Counted from the stretch's first letter, positions 51,298-61,814 are shown. The stretch: DNA of 64,000 nt from Acidobacteriota bacterium (GCA_020199775.1 JAIVJZ010000047.1:1-64000); one strand, 5' to 3'. Translations and numbers: made by a program. The notes: generated by a model not told the origin, from the letters alone.

Positions 51298-53157
51298 ATG
51301 CCCATACCCGAACCACACGAAGAAGAATTCGGTAAGACAGGCGACGCGCGCCTGATGTGGCGGCTGGCCCGTTATCTGGCGCCATACAAGCGTTACGTGC
51401 TGGCGGCGCTCGTGCTGACGGTAATGGGCGCGCCGCTCGCCGTGGCGGGGCCAACGCTCGTCAGTGCCGCCGTAGACCTGTATATCGTCCCCGACCCTTC
51501 GCGCCCGCCGTCCGGTTTTACTCTCTTGGTGAAGCAGGGCGCCGAACAACTCGGTTTCGGTGGCGACGCGAGGAGCGGTATTGGCTTCATCGCGGTGGTG
51601 TACCTGATCGCCCAACTGGCGGCGGCGCTAATCGCTTACGCTGAGCTGGCCCTTATGCAACGCATGGGGCAGTTCATCATGTACGATCTGCGCAACGAGG
51701 TCTTCGCGCACCTGCATCGGCTGCCGATGTCGTACTTCGACCGCCACCCGGTCGGTCGGCTGATGACGCGCCTGACGAGCGACGTAGAGGCGTTGAACGA
51801 AATGCTCACCTCGGCAGCCGTCTCCATCATCGGCGACGCGGCGCTGATTCTCTACATCGTCGTCTGGATGTTTTACGCCAATTGGAGGCTGACGCTCGTC
51901 ACTTTCTCCATCCTCCCGCTCCTCGTCGCGCTGACCGTATGGTTCCGGCGACGCTCCCGGCAGGCTTACCGCCGTTCGCGCAACTGCGTCGCAAACATCA
52001 ACAGTTTCTTGCAGGAGCACGTCACCGGCATGTCGGTCGTGCAGCTATTCAACCACGAGGAGCGCGAGCTGGAGAATTTCAAGGCTCTCGCCGCTGACAA
52101 TCGCCGCGCCAACCTCGATACGGCCTTCTACCACGCCGTGCTCTACCCCGCCGTCGAGATCATCGCGGCTGGCGGCATCGCACTCATCATCTGGTACGGC
52201 GGGGGACAGGTCATTCAGGGCTTGGCGACGCTTGGCACCGTCGTCGCGTTCGTTCAACTCGTCGAAATGTTCTATGAGCCGGTCGGCGCTGTCAGCGAGA
52301 AATACAACATCTGGCAGTCGGCGATGGCCGCCACGGAGAGGGTCTTCGGGGTGCTGGCCGAACCCGCCGCGGCCGAACAGCCAGCCCGCCGTCGGCATGC
52401 CGTCGAGACGTGTGGGCGGATAGAGTTTCGCAACGTCTGGTTCGCGTATCGCGATCAGGACTGGGTGTTGAAGGACGTTTCTTTCGTCATCGAGCCGGGC
52501 GAGCGTGTCGCGTTCGTCGGGCACACGGGGGCGGGGAAGACAACGCTCGTAAGCCTCCTGCTCCGCTTCTACGATGTGCAACGCGGGCAAATTCTTCTCG
52601 ACGGAGTTGATCTGCAAGAACTCGGCCTCGAAGAACTACGCTCAAACTTCGCCGTCGTGCCGCAGGACGGCTTTCTCTTCTCGCGCGACATCTCCGGGAA
52701 CATCAGGCTGGGCAATGGGAAAATTACCGACGCGCAACTACGCGAGGCGGCGCGCAAGGTCAACGCCGACGGCTTCATCGAGCGGCTCAGCGCAGGATAC
52801 GCGAGCGAGCTGCGCGAACGCGGGTCGGGTCTGTCGGTCGGACAGAAGCAACTCATCAGCCTCGCTCGGGCGCTCGCCTTCGAACCGCGCATACTCATCA
52901 TGGACGAGGCCTCAAGCTCAATCGACGCGGAGACGGAAGCCCTGCTCCACGGCGCTGTCGAACGTTCGATGCAGGGGCGGACTTCGATCATCATCGCGCA
53001 TCGCCTCTCGACCGTCAGATCGGTCGATAAAATCATCGTCATGCATCGGGGTGAAATCCGCGAGGTCGGCGCACATGAAGATTTGCTGCGACGCCGCGGA
53101 CTTTACTGGATGCTGTACCGTCTAAATAATTCTAACGGCGGGAACGAACTCTCTTGA
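51298..53157 (+). CDS. ABC exporter half-transporter, catalytic-site subunit
   Basis: This is the partner subunit, about 619 residues from the ATG at 51298. ATG 51271 and GTG 51247 are possible earlier starts, and none has a good ribosome-binding site. The membrane domain (about 20-345) precedes the ATPase domain (about 370-610), with Walker A GHTGAGKTT and Walker B ILIMDEASSS carrying the catalytic Glu. The signature is LSVGQKQLISLARAL, with Val replacing the usual Gly. One canonical and one non-canonical Walker B across the two subunits fits an asymmetric heterodimer. This is the last gene of the cluster on this strand. Confidence 0.9.
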   Translation: MPIPEPHEEEFGKTGDARLMWRLARYLAPYKRYVLAALVLTVMGAPLAVAGPTLVSAAVDLYIVPDPSRPPSGFTLLVKQGAEQLGFGGDARSGIGFIAVVYLIAQLAAALIAYAELALMQRMGQFIMYDLRNEVFAHLHRLPMSYFDRHPVGRLMTRLTSDVEALNEMLTSAAVSIIGDAALILYIVVWMFYANWRLTLVTFSILPLLVALTVWFRRRSRQAYRRSRNCVANINSFLQEHVTGMSVVQLFNHEERELENFKALAADNRRANLDTAFYHAVLYPAVEIIAAGGIALIIWYGGGQVIQGLATLGTVVAFVQLVEMFYEPVGAVSEKYNIWQSAMAATERVFGVLAEPAAAEQPARRRHAVETCGRIEFRNVWFAYRDQDWVLKDVSFVIEPGERVAFVGHTGAGKTTLVSLLLRFYDVQRGQILLDGVDLQELGLEELRSNFAVVPQDGFLFSRDISGNIRLGNGKITDAQLREAARKVNADGFIERLSAGYASELRERGSGLSVGQKQLISLARALAFEPRILIMDEASSSIDAETEALLHGAVERSMQGRTSIIIAHRLSTVRSVDKIIVMHRGEIREVGAHEDLLRRRGLYWMLYRLNNSNGGNELS

Positions 53158-53444
53158 TAGGCTGCCCGCCTGACAATCATACAGGCCAAGGAAAGTATTA
53201 TGGATAGTCACCATCGGGTCAGGAGATTATTACACGGTGAGAATTAGGCCAGACTGCTTCTTCTAATTGCCTGCACTCTCAACCCTCGCCCATGCCGGTT
53301 AGTTTCAAGTCTCTACTCGCTAAGGGTGTAGCCTAAGAAAATGTTACTGCTATGAAAGTGTCCTCTAAGCTGTTGGTTCCATTAGAAGGTACACTTTCAT
53401 CGTCGCTGGAGAAGCAACGCTTCATCGCGGCTATTCAGGTCTTC
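53158..53444. other. Intergenic region after the gene cluster
   Basis: No gene is seen. It contains a hairpin-forming repeat at 53352-53400 and no clear T-rich terminator. Confidence 0.4.
53352..53400. repeat. Inverted repeat / possible bidirectional terminator
   Basis: ATGAAAGTGT (53352-53361) pairs perfectly with ACACTTTCAT (53391-53400). An inner TCTAA/TTAGA pair extends the stem. It lies between the converging ends of the ABC transporter gene and the gene at 53445. Confidence 0.4.
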
Positions 53445-53945
53445 TTATTCAGCACTGTCAATAACCGGGAACAGGAACTGATAAGCGACCCGCCATCTCT
53501 GTTGGTCATCCGTCAAGATCGTTGCAGTTTTCGGATTCAGCGCTAGCACCTGACCATACTTGTCCTGATTCTGCCGGTCGCGAAAGCCGACCGCATCCCC
53601 GACCTTGAGCCGACTGCGCGATAGCGCCGGCTGTTGTGCGACGGCGGCTCTGATGTCAGTCTCGACCCCATCAACATTGACCGCACCGAACGGGATCGAC
53701 CAGAGTTTTTGGTCATGCCGGTTTTCGACTAACAAGCGGGTTCGGCGCAACTCTCGGACGGTCGCCTCAATGAGGCGATTCTGTGCCTCATCGAAGTAGC
53801 TGATAGGCATGCCCGGACGCAACCTCCTCCTGACTTGCTCGATCCGCTGAGGGTCTTCCAACTGTAGATTGAGAGCCGCCTGTAAGCGAAAGAGATCGAA
53901 GAGGGAAGCCGAACGCAACTCATCAATGATGGAAGTGTAGTCCAT
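53445..53945 (-). CDS. Uncharacterised protein with KOW-like C-terminal segment
   Basis: From the ATG at 53945 the product has 166 residues; an earlier in-frame start at 54020 is less likely, because the added segment is not conserved-looking. The N-terminal half is helical (SIIDELRSASLFDLFRLQAAL). The C-terminal half has a beta-rich LKVGDAVGFRDRQN, then KYGQVLALNPKTATI pattern, like the small SH3/KOW barrels that bind nucleic acid. It lies back-to-back with a decayed IS66 transposase, so it may be cargo or an accessory gene of that element. I do not recognise the family. Confidence 0.55.
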   Translation of the reverse strand: MDYTSIIDELRSASLFDLFRLQAALNLQLEDPQRIEQVRRRLRPGMPISYFDEAQNRLIEATVRELRRTRLLVENRHDQKLWSIPFGAVNVDGVETDIRAAVAQQPALSRSRLKVGDAVGFRDRQNQDKYGQVLALNPKTATILTDDQQRWRVAYQFLFPVIDSAE

Positions 53946-54072
53946 AGTTTTGGCCAGAGCGGGGCAGGCCGGAACAGCCGGATAAAGAGCACGAAAAAGG
54001 AATACTTCCTCTACCCGCAACCGCTACTTTGCGGCTAATTTTATCATCAGTGCGGTTGCGGCGGGGAGTGTC

Positions 54073-55710
54073 GTGTTAAGGAAGCGAGAGGTCAGAGCCA
54101 TCTACGGGCAAGGGATTGAGGCGGTGGAGACCACCATCCGTCAGCTCTACGAGATGGTCGAGGTCGAGGACGAGCGCGTGCATCAGCTCGTCGCCTCTGC
54201 GACTGTGGCGCGCCTCCAGAAGATCGAGCAACTGACGGGACGCATCAATCGTCTCGAAGCGGAACTGGCGAGCAAAGTCCGGCAAGTCCACCAACTCAAC
54301 CTGACGGTCAAGGAACTCAACCAAGAACTCAAGGAAGCTCGGCAGCAGACGCGGCAGGCTCGGGAAGCGCATCTCGCCACGGTGATGAAGAACTCACAGA
54401 ACTCCAGTCAGCCGCCTTCGACAGACCCGCACAAGAAGCGGACAAGAAGCTGACGGGAAAAGAGCGGCAGGAAGCCGGGTGGTCAAGTTGGTCATCCCGG
54501 CCAGACGCGAGGGTTCGTTGAGCAGCCGGAGCGCCTTGTCATCCATGCGCTGGAGTCATGCTCCCTGTGCGGCTCATCTCTGAGCGAAAGTGTGGTCAAG
54601 GGAAGCGAGCGTCGCCAAGTTCATGATCTGCCCCCGCAGTAGGTGGAAGTCACCGAGCATCAAGCGCCGACGAAAGTCTGTGGCCGATGTGGGACGCAGA
54701 ACAAAGCGGAGTTTCCTGCCGGGGTGCAGGCGCCGGTGCAATACGGAGCCGGAGTCAGGTCGGTGGCCGCCTATCTGATGGGTTACCAACTGCTTCCTTA
54801 CGACCGGTGTGCGGAGGCGATGAATGATCTCTTCAACTGCCATCTCTCGCCGGGTACGTGAGCGACCTTGCTGAGGAGGTGTGCCGGTGAACTGGTCGAA
54901 CCAATGATGCTGATCAAAGAAGGGTTGAGGAAGTCGTCAGTCATCGGAGTAGATGAGACTTCCTTGCGCGGTAAGGGGCGGCAGGACTGGGTACATGTCT
55001 CGGCGACTGACAACCTCACGCTCTTGGTCCATGACAACAGAAGAGGCACGCCAGCCATCACTGAGATCGACATCCTGCCACAGTACCAGAGGGTGGCCGT
55101 GCATGACGGTTTTAGTTCATACGACCGGTACGGGCAGTGTCGTCATGCTCAGTGCAACGCACACATCCTGCGTGAGTTGAACTATGTCATCGAGACGAGT
55201 CGGCCGCAGTGGGCGGTGGCGATGAAAGCGTTGCTGCTGGAGATCAAAGTCGTGGTCGACAAAGCGCGTGAGAGCGGGAGGAAAAAACTCGCGCCGTGCC
55301 GGAAGGCGGAGTTCCTGCGAAAGTATGATGAGAGCATCGAAGTAGGGACGAAGCTGTATGGGACGTTGCGGCGGAAGAAAGGGCGGACGAAGAAGCCACC
55401 AGCAGCGGAATCCGTGATCAGAGCGGCGGGGAGAAAGCTGGCCGGTCGGATGGAGGCTATACGAGCGGACATCCTGCTCTTCATGCACGACTTCTCGGTA
55501 CCCTTTGACAATAACGGGTCAGAGCGTGACCTGCGGATGATAAAAGTGAAACAGAAGATCAGTGGCTGTTTCCGGACCAGTGTTGGGGCTCAAGAGTTCT
55601 GTCGGCTGCGGAGTTATGTGGCGACGATGAAGAAGCAAGGACGGGGTGTGATGGAAACAATCAAAAGTGTCTTTGCCGGAACGACAATCATGCCCGCCCT
55701 TCGCCGCTAG
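54073..55710 (+). pseudogene. IS66-family transposase (TnpC), three in-frame stops
   Basis: One continuous frame from the GTG at 54073 to 55710 encodes a full IS66 TnpC. It has a coiled-coil N-terminus (QLTGRINRLEAELASKVRQ), the NSQNSSQPPSTDPHK motif, a zinc-binding region (ESCSLCGSSL; KVCGRCGTQN), and the DDE domain (VIGVDETSLR; VAVHDGFSSYDRYG; a Glu in PFDNNGSERDLRMIKVKQK). It is interrupted only by stops at 54451 (TGA), 54640 (TAG) and 54859 (TGA); no frameshift is needed. No upstream tnpA/tnpB is present, as in ISBst12-type members. The element ends could not be located with certainty. It probably inserted just upstream of the subtilisin-Rhs gene. Confidence 0.85.
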
Positions 55711-55871
55711 AGCCTCATACAGTTGGCCTACCAAAATGAAATGAGTGTGGGTCAGGAGAAATAAGAATAGCTAATGTTGAGGTCTGCCACCTGAACAGTT
55801 ACCGAGAATCTTACTCTACGGCTGGAGTCCGATAACCAAAAGACCTAAATTTTGCGCAAAATAGCGACCAG

Positions 55872-58800
55872 GTGTTCCCGTCAACTGGTCAGCAGGGCGC
55901 GGACATTGGTGCGCCTCCGGTGTGGGAGCGAACAACGGGATCAACGGCGACAGTCATCGCGGTCATCGACAGCGGCGTTGACTTCACACACCCCGACCTC
56001 GCGCGTAACGGGTGGGCGAATCCGGCCGAGCGAGCCAACGACCGCGACGATGATCGAGACGGATATGCGGACGACCTCCACGGCTGGGACTGGGTGACGG
56101 ACGGCAATCAAATCAAAGATGAGCAGGGACACGGCACTTCCATAGCGGGCATCATCGCGGCCGAAGGCAACAACGTCGAAGGGACGACGGGCGTCATGTG
56201 GCGGGCGAGGTTGATGAGCCTGCGCGTGCTCGACGGGACGGGAACAGGCGATGTGGCCGATGCGGTCGAGGCGATTGATTACGCGGTGGCGCACGGCGCG
56301 CAGGTCATCAATATCTCCTGGGGGCTGGATACTCATTCTCTGGCTTTGCGGGACGCGCTTGAGCGTGCCGCGGTGCGCGGCGTCGTAGTGGTCTGCTCGG
56401 CGGGCAATAACGGGCGTAACATTGACAGCCAGCCTTACTATCCGGCCGCTTACGACCTTCCGAATCTCATCTCCGTCGCCGCGCCGGGCGTGAACATCCT
56501 GACGACCCGCATGGGCGGCGACTATCATTCGATGACGGGAACGTCGGCCGCCGCGCCCCTCGTGAGCGGCATCGCCGGACTCATCCGAACTGCGTATCCA
56601 CGGCTGAACGTGGCCGACACGCGTGCGAGTATCGTGACGGGAACACGTCAGGTCGGCGGGCTGAGCGGCAAAGTCGCGTCCGGGGGCGTGGCGCAGGCGG
56701 CGGGCGCGCTGAATAAGGCCAGCGGCATAGGAAGCGGGGCCTCAGGCGGCGGCACCGGCACCGGCAGCGGTAATAACGGCAACGGCGGCAACAACGTAGG
56801 CGGCAACAACGGAGCGGGCAACAGCGGGTGGCATGGCCCCAGCCCCCGGCCAGGCGCGCCGGGCTTCGGCCCCGGCGGGCGCGGCCCCGGCGGCAGTTTC
56901 GACGCTCAGGCGAGCGCGCCGACGAAGGACGCACCCCCAAACTTCCTGAATCAGGACGAGGTGCGCCGGCGCGGAGCGGTCGAGCCTCAAGCTCGCCCCT
57001 TCATCCAGTCGAACTCGTTGCCCGCCTGCGACGTTGATTGTGATAGCTACTCGATTGGCGGGGCGGGCGGCAGCGACCCTTACTTCGGCACGGCGCGCAA
57101 CCTGCCGGGGAACCGCACGGGGGCGACGGAGGGGGTCGATCCCGGCTCGCGCAACTTCAACTGGAGCACGCCGCTCTTGAGTCTTGCGGGTCGTGCCGGG
57201 CACGATCTCAACATCGCGCTTTATTACAACTCCCTTGTCTGGACGAAACAGGGCAACACGTTGCAGTACAACGCCGATCACGGCTTTCCGGGCCCCGGCT
57301 TCCACCTCGGCTTCCCCACGTTGCAACCCATCCATTACAACTCCGACACGGGCGCTTACGCCTACACGATGATCACCTCTTCGGGCGGTCGCGTGTCGAT
57401 GCAACAGATACCCGGAACGAACAACTATGAATCCGCCGACGGCACGTACACCCACCTGACGGGGAGCAACACGGGCGGGCCGGCTCTGGTGCGCACTTCG
57501 GACGGTACGCAACTCACCTTCGTCTATTACACGGCGGTGAATGAGTATCGCGCCACGCAGATCAAGGATCGCAACGGCAACTTCATCACGATCAATTACG
57601 GCGGCCTCAACAACGATCCGGCGCTGGGTCGTGTGGGATCAGTTGTGGACACGCTCGGGCGCACCATCACTTTTAACTACAACACGCTCGGGTATCTGGA
57701 AACCATCACGCAGGCATGGCAGCGAGAGACTCCGGCGGGAGTTGTCAGCAACGAGACGCACGAGTGGGCGAGATTCTATTACGGCACCGTCACGCTCCAA
57801 CCTAATTTCCCCAATTTGAACGTCGTCGCCCCGACGAGCGCCATCCCGGTGCTCTCGCGCGTGGACTTGCAGAACAAGTCTTCCTTCCAATTCGAATATG
57901 ATGCCGGGTGGGGTATGGTCAAACGTATCTCGCAATACGGCCCCGGCCCCGGCAGTCGCCTCCTCAATTACACCTTCTACACCTTCCCGAACAGTGCGAC
58001 AGCGCACTCGGACTGCCCGCGCATCACCGAGCGGCGCGACTGGGCGACCGAATGGAACAATAATCAGGAGGCCGTGACGAACTACGGGGTGGCTGAGAAT
58101 ATCACCTGGCCGGCGAACAACCCGCAGCACACGGGAACGCGCACGACCATCACCTCGCCCGTCTTCTACGACAAGGACAACACGCCGAAGCAGATCGTCA
58201 CCAGGGTCTACGCGCATGCGACGGGCTGGGACACGGGGCTGCCGCGTTTGGAAGAGACTTACGAGCAGGTAGTAAACGGGGCCGCGACCCTTGTGCGGAC
58301 GGTGCAGACCGACTGGACGCAGGACAACACCACTTTAAGTTATGCGAAGAATCCGCGCCCCGTGGAACGTAACGTCTCTGACCCGAACATGACGCCCAAG
58401 CGCACCAGAATCGATTACGGCTCTTACAGCCTGCCTTCGATCATCTACGAGTACGGCGCGGACGCGCAAACACTCGTGCGCCAGACGAACTTCGCTTACA
58501 ACCTGAGTTCCGTCTACCTCGACAAACGTATCATCGGCCTGAAGAGTGCTCAGGAGGTTTATGATGTCCCGGCGGGCTACCAGATGGTGGCGCGCACAAC
58601 CTACGATTACGACACGCACGCGCTGGAGAACGCGGGCACGGTCTCGCAGCACGAAGGCGCGGCCTACGGCGCGGGAGTCGTGGCCGGGCGCGGCAATTTG
58701 ACGGCCGTCTACCGTTTCGATGCGACCGCGCCCTTCGACACGACAAAGATGTCGACCACTTCGACGGGCTACGATACGGCGGGCAACGTCGTATGGGCAA

Positions 58801-61800
58801 AGGACGGGGAAAACCACCAAACCACCATCAGCTACGCGGACAACTACTCGCAGGGGGCGAACATGCCCAACACGCGCGCCTTCCCGACGACGGTCACAGA
58901 CCCCGACGGCTATAACTCGACCGCGCAGTACAACTACGCTTTAGGAGCAGTGTACACCACGGCCGATCCGAAGGGCGCGGCGCAAAAGACTCATTACGAC
59001 GACGCGGGCAGGGTGTTGCGCGTGACGAACACGGTCAACGACTTTTACACACGCTACGAGTACGACCCGAACTATGGACATACACGCAGCTACACCCCGA
59101 CCGAGACCGGCGAAGCCTACACGAACACGATCACGAACGGGGCGGGAGAGGTGTATCTCTTCGTGGCGAGCCACCCGAACAGCACGGGCGGTTACCTGGC
59201 GACCCAGACGAAGTACGACGCGCTCGGGCGCGCGGTGGAGCAGTCGAACCCGACCGAGATATACGGCGACGGCACGCCCGCCGGCGACGATCAGTTCGTG
59301 AACGGCGCCGGGGGGTACCGCTGGACGAAACAGGCTTACGACTGGAAGGGACGCCCAACGTTAACCGTCTTTCCGGCCGTCGCCGGGCAGACGCTCGGCA
59401 ACACGAAGGAGTTGACCTACAGCAGGTGCGGATGCGCGGGCGGGGAGGTCGTGACCTTCAGGGATGAGCGCGGGCGCAGGCGCGTGCTCTCCAAAGACAT
59501 CTTCGGGAGGCTGAAGAAGGTCGAGGAGATGAACTGGGACGGGCAGACAATCTATTCAACCACGACCTATGACTACAACGCGCGCGACCAGATCACGCAG
59601 GTCAACCAGCAGGGGCAAGTGCGCACACTGGAATACGACGGCCACGGGCGTCTCTGGAAACGCACGACACCCGAGCAGGGGACGACCACCTATCTCTACA
59701 ACCGGGACGACACGACGCTGAGCGCGACGGATGCGCGCAACGTGACGACCGCGTTCGTCTACTACAACCGGCATCTGGTGAAGAACATCAACTACACCAT
59801 CCCGGCGGGATCACCCGTGGCGGCGACCACAAACGCCAGCTTCGAATACGACGAGGCGGGCAACCGCACGAAGATGACGAACGGCGTGCAGGTGACTGAT
59901 TATCACTACGACGGGTTGTCGCGAATGGACTATGAGGAGATCAACTTAACGGACTTCGGCACGGTTAAGCGGCGCATCAAATACGAGTACAACAAGGCCG
60001 GGCAGTTGACGCGCCTGACGAACCCGTTCGGGGCGGAGGTGGCCTACACCTACGACGCGAACGGGCGGACGACGGACGTGCGCGGAACGAACGCGCAGGG
60101 GTATGCGACCTACATGGGCGTGCCGGACTACGCGTTGAACCTGAGGTATCGCGCCTTCGGCGGGATGAAGGGGCTGACCTACGGCAACAACAAGACGCTC
60201 GCCCTCACTTATGACGAGCGCCTACGTGTGAAGACGTGGAACGTCGCGGGCGTGCTCGGGTGGGAGTACCGCTACGATAAGTTCATGGAGAACTCGCACC
60301 GTGTGACCTATGCCAAAAACATCAGCAGCCTCAACCAGCAAGGGGTGTCGGCCAGTGACCCGACGCTCGACCGCTCCTACGATTATGATCAGGTGGGGCG
60401 GTTGCGGCACGCGCACAGCGGCCGGGAGGCGCGCATGCACGCGAGCGAGCCGTACAGTCCGACCGACGGCGACGGCCCCTACTCGCAGCGCACGGCCTAC
60501 GACGTGTGGGGCAACATCAAGGAGCGCGAAGGGTGGGGCGGCATCCTCGGCTCCTACCTCAACCAGACCTTCTACTTCGCCGACAACAAGCAAACCAACC
60601 TCGATTACGACCCGGCGGGTAATCTGAGGGACGACGGCGGGCATTACACCTACAACGCTCAAGGGCAGCAGGCCGACGCCGCGCAGTACCCGCCCTACTG
60701 GGGCGGCTATCCCAGCTACAGCTTGCAGCAGGCTTATGACGGCGACGGCCTCAGAGTCAAGAAAGTAGATAACGGCACGCCCGTCTATTACCTGCGTTCC
60801 AGTGTGCTGGGCGGGCAGGTGGTGGCGGAGGTGGACTGGCAGGGCACCTGGCAGCGAGGCTACGTCTACCTGAACGGGCAACTGCTGTTGATTCAGTCGG
60901 GGGGAGTGCCGAAGTGGGTGCATCAAGACCCGGTGACGAAGAGCCAGCGATTGACGGACTTCTACGGAGCGTTGCAGGCGGTGGTGGACTTAGACCCGTG
61001 GGGCGGAGAGACCGCCAGGAGTTGGCAGCAGGGGCGGCAACCACGCAAGTACACCAGTTATGAGCGGGACGGCAATCACAACGACCAGGCGATGTTTCGC
61101 AACTATCATGGCGGGTGGATGCGCTTTGATCAGCCCGACCCTTACGATGGCAGCTACGACATGTCAGACCCACAATCGCTGAATCGTTATGCTTATGTGC
61201 AGAACGACCCGGTTAACTTCGTTGACCCATTGGGGCTGAATTTAGCAGAGGTTCGCTGTCAGAATTACGGCTGGTTTCCCACAGATGGTCATGGTAATCC
61301 GACTGGGCCACAAATAGGTGGGGACATCACTATCTGTGTGACTGTGGGTAACGGCGACACCGGCAGGCGCGGCCCGACGGATGTGGGTGATGGGGTTGGA
61401 GGGGGATCAGGGAATACAGAGAATCAAGAACCCTTGCCCTTTGATAGCTGTACGGAGTTTGTTAATTATCTGGTGAACTCAGCTATCGAAGCCAGCAAAC
61501 AAGTGCTTTATAACAGCTCAAAAGCGACATTCCTTGGAGGAAGAATGATGGATCTCGCTTTTAATGGTTATGCAAGGCATATCAATAACGGATTTTCAGG
61601 GTTCAAAGAAGAGTTGATTAGTGGAGGGCAAGGTGCTGGAGTCTATGGGCATATCTTAGGGCAAGGTGGTGCAAAACTTGTAGGGTGGCAGGGCATGATC
61701 TTTGGGGGGATTGCTGATGCGTACGATCACGCGCAAAGATTATCTGGAACGCAGCAAGGTTCAGCGGAAGTAGCAGGCAATAAGGCAGGATGGACTGTTG

Positions 61801-61814
61801 GAGACCATATCTAG
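55872..61814 (+). CDS. Subtilisin-Rhs (YD-repeat) fusion, N-terminally truncated
   Basis: The 1980-residue frame begins within a subtilase (S8) domain. The catalytic triad is visible as Asp33 (VIDSGVDFTHPDL), His87 (GHGTSIAG) and Ser225 (GTSAAAPLVSG). A Gly/Asn-rich linker (about 285-350) leads to an Rhs/YD-repeat shell (about 370-1790) with many YDxxGxL-type repeats. The core ends with SLNRYAYVQNDPVNFVDPLGL near 1785. After DPLGL about 190 residues form a variable C-terminal domain with lower GC, the usual place of an Rhs toxin. The frame is open upstream only to a stop at 55833, and those codons still resemble subtilase sequence, so the signal peptide and prodomain are missing. The IS66 copy just upstream probably removed them. 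The gene may therefore be inactive despite its long open frame. Confidence 0.75.
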   Translation: MFPSTGQQGADIGAPPVWERTTGSTATVIAVIDSGVDFTHPDLARNGWANPAERANDRDDDRDGYADDLHGWDWVTDGNQIKDEQGHGTSIAGIIAAEGNNVEGTTGVMWRARLMSLRVLDGTGTGDVADAVEAIDYAVAHGAQVINISWGLDTHSLALRDALERAAVRGVVVVCSAGNNGRNIDSQPYYPAAYDLPNLISVAAPGVNILTTRMGGDYHSMTGTSAAAPLVSGIAGLIRTAYPRLNVADTRASIVTGTRQVGGLSGKVASGGVAQAAGALNKASGIGSGASGGGTGTGSGNNGNGGNNVGGNNGAGNSGWHGPSPRPGAPGFGPGGRGPGGSFDAQASAPTKDAPPNFLNQDEVRRRGAVEPQARPFIQSNSLPACDVDCDSYSIGGAGGSDPYFGTARNLPGNRTGATEGVDPGSRNFNWSTPLLSLAGRAGHDLNIALYYNSLVWTKQGNTLQYNADHGFPGPGFHLGFPTLQPIHYNSDTGAYAYTMITSSGGRVSMQQIPGTNNYESADGTYTHLTGSNTGGPALVRTSDGTQLTFVYYTAVNEYRATQIKDRNGNFITINYGGLNNDPALGRVGSVVDTLGRTITFNYNTLGYLETITQAWQRETPAGVVSNETHEWARFYYGTVTLQPNFPNLNVVAPTSAIPVLSRVDLQNKSSFQFEYDAGWGMVKRISQYGPGPGSRLLNYTFYTFPNSATAHSDCPRITERRDWATEWNNNQEAVTNYGVAENITWPANNPQHTGTRTTITSPVFYDKDNTPKQIVTRVYAHATGWDTGLPRLEETYEQVVNGAATLVRTVQTDWTQDNTTLSYAKNPRPVERNVSDPNMTPKRTRIDYGSYSLPSIIYEYGADAQTLVRQTNFAYNLSSVYLDKRIIGLKSAQEVYDVPAGYQMVARTTYDYDTHALENAGTVSQHEGAAYGAGVVAGRGNLTAVYRFDATAPFDTTKMSTTSTGYDTAGNVVWAKDGENHQTTISYADNYSQGANMPNTRAFPTTVTDPDGYNSTAQYNYALGAVYTTADPKGAAQKTHYDDAGRVLRVTNTVNDFYTRYEYDPNYGHTRSYTPTETGEAYTNTITNGAGEVYLFVASHPNSTGGYLATQTKYDALGRAVEQSNPTEIYGDGTPAGDDQFVNGAGGYRWTKQAYDWKGRPTLTVFPAVAGQTLGNTKELTYSRCGCAGGEVVTFRDERGRRRVLSKDIFGRLKKVEEMNWDGQTIYSTTTYDYNARDQITQVNQQGQVRTLEYDGHGRLWKRTTPEQGTTTYLYNRDDTTLSATDARNVTTAFVYYNRHLVKNINYTIPAGSPVAATTNASFEYDEAGNRTKMTNGVQVTDYHYDGLSRMDYEEINLTDFGTVKRRIKYEYNKAGQLTRLTNPFGAEVAYTYDANGRTTDVRGTNAQGYATYMGVPDYALNLRYRAFGGMKGLTYGNNKTLALTYDERLRVKTWNVAGVLGWEYRYDKFMENSHRVTYAKNISSLNQQGVSASDPTLDRSYDYDQVGRLRHAHSGREARMHASEPYSPTDGDGPYSQRTAYDVWGNIKEREGWGGILGSYLNQTFYFADNKQTNLDYDPAGNLRDDGGHYTYNAQGQQADAAQYPPYWGGYPSYSLQQAYDGDGLRVKKVDNGTPVYYLRSSVLGGQVVAEVDWQGTWQRGYVYLNGQLLLIQSGGVPKWVHQDPVTKSQRLTDFYGALQAVVDLDPWGGETARSWQQGRQPRKYTSYERDGNHNDQAMFRNYHGGWMRFDQPDPYDGSYDMSDPQSLNRYAYVQNDPVNFVDPLGLNLAEVRCQNYGWFPTDGHGNPTGPQIGGDITICVTVGNGDTGRRGPTDVGDGVGGGSGNTENQEPLPFDSCTEFVNYLVNSAIEASKQVLYNSSKATFLGGRMMDLAFNGYARHINNGFSGFKEELISGGQGAGVYGHILGQGGAKLVGWQGMIFGGIADAYDHAQRLSGTQQGSAEVAGNKAGWTVGDHI

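Noticed and set aside
54451..54861. Stop-codon readthrough or selenocysteine in the IS66 gene
   Set aside because: Stops fall at unrelated positions and include TAG; plain pseudogene decay is simpler.
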